Positions 5,318-7,553 of a DNA stretch of 7,553 bases are shown here, piece by piece. The notes under the pieces were generated by a model. That model worked only from the letters and a program-made list of their open reading frames with translations, had not been told where the DNA came from and made no database searches. The DNA lies in assembly GCA_031272685.1 (NCBI GenBank), contig JAISTI010000137.1, positions 1 to 7,553 on the forward strand, in the 5' to 3' direction. Source of the stretch: Propionibacteriaceae bacterium. GTDB lineage: Bacteria > Actinomycetota > Actinomycetes > Propionibacteriales > Propionibacteriaceae. How positions within the stretch are numbered: the first letter of the stretch is position 1; each line of letters begins with the position of its first letter. A program made the position numbers and the translations under genes.

Positions 5318-5818
5318 TTGAGCGACGCGCGCCCGTTCAAGGATTGCCTTAGTGTTGTCCGTGTGGAGGAACAGTTCGACGCGGCCGCCCGGCTGCTGAA
5401 GCTTTCCGACGTGTTCGGCGTGGGCGCAGACGGCCGGGCCGAACAGCTGGCGGCAGAACTGCCCCGGATAGAGCTGGATCGGCGCTTCTACGGCGCGGCT
5501 GCGGACTTCGAGGCGCGCTTTCAGGCAATACCGTCGCTACGGCACGCAAACTCGCTGGCGGTGCGCGGCGACTGGAGCTTTCCCGTGGCCAGCGAGGTGC
5601 TGGGCGACGTGGTGCTGCCCGACACCGGAAAACCCCAGAACTACCCCGCGGACATGCCCACCGTATTGGGCGTAAGCGCCGCGCAATACCTGGCATCCCA
5701 AGAAGCGGCCCGCAACGAAATCGCCCAAGCCGAAGCCCGGCCGCCCACCGCCCGCACCGAGCTGGACGCCGACGAGCGGCGGCTGTTGCGCGAAGTGCCG
5801 CCCCATCATGGGCGCTAA
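5318..5818 (+). pseudogene. C-terminal remnant of UTP-glucose-1-phosphate uridylyltransferase
   Basis: The frame is open from 5300 (stop at 5297-5299); the first possible start is TTG 5318, giving 166 residues, with no clear ribosome site. Residues about 14-118 resemble the C-terminal part of the eukaryotic-type UDPGP enzymes of Actinobacteria: RIELDRRFYGAAADFEARF (50-68), IPSLRHANSLAVRGDWSF (71-88), then LGDVVLPDTGKP and a terminal VLG. These enzymes are about 450-470 residues; the N-terminal nucleotide-binding domain is absent and upstream DNA does not code for it. The preceding block with the catalytic KTTNDLL-like motif is altered (QFDAAARLLKLSDVF, 19-33), so no enzyme activity is expected. 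A charged 45-residue tail follows. It ends 16 bases from the convergent SAF gene. It could instead be a small expressed protein derived from galU. The family call is from remembered motifs. Confidence 0.6.
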
Positions 5819-5834
5819 GCCAAACCGGCGCCGT

Positions 5835-6275
5835 TCAGCGCAAAGCGAACAGCAGCTCTGACGCGCTCTGGGTGGCAGCAAGCGCCGCCGCCTGCTCCGG
5901 GCTCACTTCCACCAGCACCGAGGAAGAACCCCCGCTGAGCAGCCCGCCGCCGCCGCCCGGCACTGACAGCACGCGCACGCTGGGCGCCACCACCTGGAAC
6001 CCAGCCTCTCCCTGGCCCAGGATGTCAATCAAGTCTCCGGCGGAGAGCACCGCCAGCGCGTCGGCCTGCCCGAACCGCACCGGGAACGCCACCATGCCGG
6101 CGGAGAGCTGTGGCGCTCCAGACGGCTCGGCACATGCCGTTTCCACCGGGGGTGGGCGGATGGCGGCCGAAAGCGCGTTCAGGGCGAAGAGCACGGCGAG
6201 CGCGCCGGCCCCGGCGGCGAGTAACCGCCGATGGCGCAGCAGCGCCCGCCGAACTATGGCCGCAGACTTGCTCAC
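5835..6275 (-). CDS. Membrane-anchored SAF/CpaB (RcpC)-like protein, short form
   Basis: A 146-residue protein from GTG 6275 to TGA. A basic N-terminus (MSKSAAIVRRALLRHRR) leads into one membrane helix at about 18-39; the rest would lie outside the cell. Residues 58-146 resemble the second half of CpaB/RcpC-type proteins: MVAFPVRF (61-68), LSAGDLIDILGQ (77-88), VVAPSVRVLSVPGG (95-108), VLVEVSPEQAAALAA (120-134) and a final LLFALR. CpaB proteins stabilise the Flp/Tad pilus secretin in Gram-negatives; the actinobacterial counterparts have an unknown role. The first SAF strand region (usually AxxLPAGTxL) is missing, leaving a linker with Cys48 and a Gly/Ser-rich loop (107-118). Actinobacterial SAF genes often lie beside the cyclo-ligase gene, as here (70 bases downstream, same strand). 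The start has only a weak ribosome site. Confidence 0.8.
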   Translation of the reverse strand: MSKSAAIVRRALLRHRRLLAAGAGALAVLFALNALSAAIRPPPVETACAEPSGAPQLSAGMVAFPVRFGQADALAVLSAGDLIDILGQGEAGFQVVAPSVRVLSVPGGGGGLLSGGSSSVLVEVSPEQAAALAATQSASELLFALR

Positions 6276-6324
6276 GCCCGAAATAATGGTGTTCGGCGCG
6301 GCTGAAACGCCAAGAAATCCGAAT

Positions 6325-6367
6325 CTGTGGAAAACCCCAGCCTCGTCAGGCAGGGCTGTGGAAAACC
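6325..6367. repeat. Direct repeat CTGTGGAAAACC, two copies
   Basis: CTGTGGAAAACC occurs at 6325-6336 and 6356-6367, start to start 31 bases. One copy is in the last codons of the cyclo-ligase gene (EVFHS), the other just after its stop. On the minus strand each reads GGTTTTCCACAG, whose TTTTCCACA core is one base from the DnaA box TTATCCACA. Two copies alone do not establish a DnaA site. Confidence 0.5.
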
Positions 6368-6921
6368 TCGGGGGTCATGCCGCAGCGAATCAGCCGCGTC
6401 TCGGTGGCAATCCAATCCACCCGCACATCCCACGGATCCACCGGCAGCGCGTCCAACACCTCGCAATCCCGCAGCAGCAATACCGTCTGCGAGTCGCGGT
6501 GCCGGGCGGCGAGCGCCCGGTCGTACCAGCCGCCACCGGTTCCCAGCCGATCTCCAGCCATAGTCCCGGCCAGGCCGGGCACCACAATCCACCGGGCCAG
6601 CGCCAAAGCGGCGCCGCCCATGCCAGCCTGGGCGGGCTGCCGGATTCCCAACGGCCCGGGCACCAGCTCCGACTCCGGGCCGGCAACGGCCCAATCGGGT
6701 TCCCGGCCCAGTTTCGGCAGCAGCACCAGGCGTCCCTGCGCCTCCCAGGCGGAAAGGAGCAGATCGGTCGCGGGCTCGTGGGGAAGCGCGGCGTAGCAGG
6801 CAACCCCCGCCTCGCCTTCCATCAGCCGCAACACCCGGAGCTGGCGCGCGGCGGCGGCGCCTCCTTCCGGCCCCGCAGCTTTCCGCGCCGCCCGCAGCCG
6901 ATTGCGCAGCTCTTCCTTCAC
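6346..6921 (-). CDS. fau: 5-formyltetrahydrofolate cyclo-ligase
   Basis: A 191-residue cytosolic enzyme that uses ATP to convert 5-formyl-tetrahydrofolate to 5,10-methenyl-tetrahydrofolate, returning the storage folate to one-carbon metabolism. Family marks: N-terminal KEELRNRLRAARKA with conserved basic residues, a middle YAALPHEPAT...LLPK block, and the C-terminal nucleotide motif GDRLGTGGGWYDRAL at about 123-137 (usual form GxRLGxGxGYYDR). WIVVPGLAGT just before it matches the family's VPG(L/V)AF-type strand. The frame could begin at TTG 6936, but GGAAGGAAGG lies just inside that extension, so GTG 6921 is preferred. It is divergent from the MoeA-like gene (64 bases apart), as in other actinobacterial loci, but there galU normally lies between the two. 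The SAF gene follows on the same strand. Sequence looks intact. Confidence 0.93.
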   Translation of the reverse strand: MKEELRNRLRAARKAAGPEGGAAAARQLRVLRLMEGEAGVACYAALPHEPATDLLLSAWEAQGRLVLLPKLGREPDWAVAGPESELVPGPLGIRQPAQAGMGGAALALARWIVVPGLAGTMAGDRLGTGGGWYDRALAARHRDSQTVLLLRDCEVLDALPVDPWDVRVDWIATETRLIRCGMTPEVFHSPA

Positions 6922-6985
6922 GAACCTTCCTTCCAAGCCGGTTCAATGCACAGTCTTTCCGAATCAAGCCCATAAAGTTAGGCAC

Positions 6986-7553
6986 ATGGCCATATTTGGA
7001 CGTGCGAAAGACCAAGAAGCCCCACAGCGGGCCGCCATCCCCGACGAGCCGCAAGCCGAAAGCGGCCCCGGTGAGCCGCGCTCGGTCGTCGACGAGCGCG
7101 CCTTCCTGCTGGAAAACACTCCCGAGCCGCGGCCTTTCGGCCTCGGCCTGCTGGACGTCGACGGGCTCACCCTCAGCGAAAACCTCGTCAGCGACATCGA
7201 CCTGCCGGTCTACACGGCGGCGCAAACCGCCGGCTGGGCGGTGCGGGCGGCAAACCTCGTCGGCGCCACCCCAGAACGGCCCATCAGCCTGCCGGTGGTG
7301 GCCAGCATTCCCGCGTCCGGCCCGATCGGCGACGCGCTGATCCCCGGCACCGCGGTCGCGGTGGAGCAAGGCTCGCCGGTGCCCGACGGGGCCGACGCCG
7401 TCATCCCGGCAGAACTCGGCATCCCCATCGAAGACGGCGTGAGCTTCCCCCAGGAAGCCGGATGGCCCACCAACATCGTGAAAATCGGCAGCCGCATCGA
7501 AGACGGAGACGACCTGATGGCCGCCGGCACCGAGCTGAACCCGCGCCAAATCG
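6986..7553 (+). CDS. moeA: MoeA-like protein, divergent, N-terminal part only
   Basis: 189 codons from ATG 6986 to the window edge; the 3' end is outside. The family (molybdopterin molybdenumtransferase) inserts molybdate into adenylylated molybdopterin. Residues 1-50 are a charged extension (MAIFGRAKDQEAPQ...). Then come MoeA-like blocks: LSENLVSDIDLPVY (63-76), TAGWAVRAAN (81-90), IPGTAVAVEQGSPVPDGADAVIPAEL (119-144) and IEDGDDLMAAGTELNP (171-186). Several usually fixed positions differ: the DNSAMDGYAV motif reads TAAQTAGWAV, with Ala82 in place of its functionally critical Asp; the TGAPxPxGAD motif reads QGSPVPDGAD; and the RxxGED motif reads KIGSRIED. The protein may therefore be inactive in cofactor synthesis or have another role. 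A TAAAGT at 6973-6978 could be a -10 box very close to the ATG. The context (divergent cyclo-ligase) matches the usual moeA locus of Actinobacteria. Confidence 0.8.
   Translation, partial: MAIFGRAKDQEAPQRAAIPDEPQAESGPGEPRSVVDERAFLLENTPEPRPFGLGLLDVDGLTLSENLVSDIDLPVYTAAQTAGWAVRAANLVGATPERPISLPVVASIPASGPIGDALIPGTAVAVEQGSPVPDGADAVIPAELGIPIEDGVSFPQEAGWPTNIVKIGSRIEDGDDLMAAGTELNPRQI

Noticed and set aside
5872..6975. Open frame of 367 codons on the plus strand
   Set aside because: Antisense to the SAF and cyclo-ligase genes; composition is typical of a shadow frame.
6272..7549. Open frame of 425 codons on the minus strand
   Set aside because: It lies across the cyclo-ligase gene in another frame and antisense to the MoeA-like gene; the product is Gly/Arg-rich and unlike any family, a usual shadow in high-GC DNA.

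Overview
The window is high-GC DNA with GTG/TTG starts, Shine-Dalgarno-type ribosome sites and tRNA genes that do not encode CCA. Together with the 5-formyltetrahydrofolate cyclo-ligase / eukaryotic-type UDP-glucose pyrophosphorylase / moeA neighbourhood known from Actinobacteria (e.g. mycobacteria and corynebacteria), this points to an actinobacterial chromosome. I cannot name the genus; an Actinomycetales-type organism is a guess. No complete mobile element, CRISPR array or phage module is visible.

Layout. 1-1127 (-): 3' truncated gene for an unrecognised multi-pass membrane protein. 1283-2389 (+): divergent gene for a secreted, probably beta-propeller protein that recalls helveticin-J-like extracellular proteins. 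2477-3115 (-): yigZ (IMPACT family). 3212-3832 (-): YcaC-like isochorismatase-family hydrolase. 3833-4242: non-coding, holding a set of large hairpins, three of them spaced exactly 47 bases apart. 4203-4981 (-): a compact RNA-related unit read as tRNA-Arg(CCT), thpR, tRNA-Ala(CGC), hairpin terminator. 4982-5299: non-coding, with a 13-bp inverted repeat and an AT-rich stretch. 5318-5818 (+): a fragment that looks like the C-terminal domain of UTP-glucose-1-phosphate uridylyltransferase without its catalytic part. 5835-6275 (-): small membrane-anchored SAF/CpaB-like protein. 6346-6921 (-): 5-formyltetrahydrofolate cyclo-ligase. 6986-7553 (+): 5' part of a divergent MoeA-like gene that runs off the window.

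How the parts relate. The tRNA-Arg / thpR / tRNA-Ala group looks like one transcript: only 11 bases separate the mature 3' end of tRNA-Arg from the thpR start codon, and the thpR ribosome site lies in that gap. The right-hand part is a rearranged version of a conserved actinobacterial locus: galU normally lies between the cyclo-ligase and moeA, but here that gap holds only 64 bases and a galU-like 3' remnant lies about 0.5 kb away, beyond the SAF gene. The MoeA-like protein has also lost residues conserved in working MoeA proteins.

Most worth following up are the 47-base-phased hairpin array, the tRNA-thpR-tRNA arrangement, the degenerate MoeA, and the galU remnant beside AT-rich DNA. I do not see a clear new multi-gene defence or mobile system in this window.
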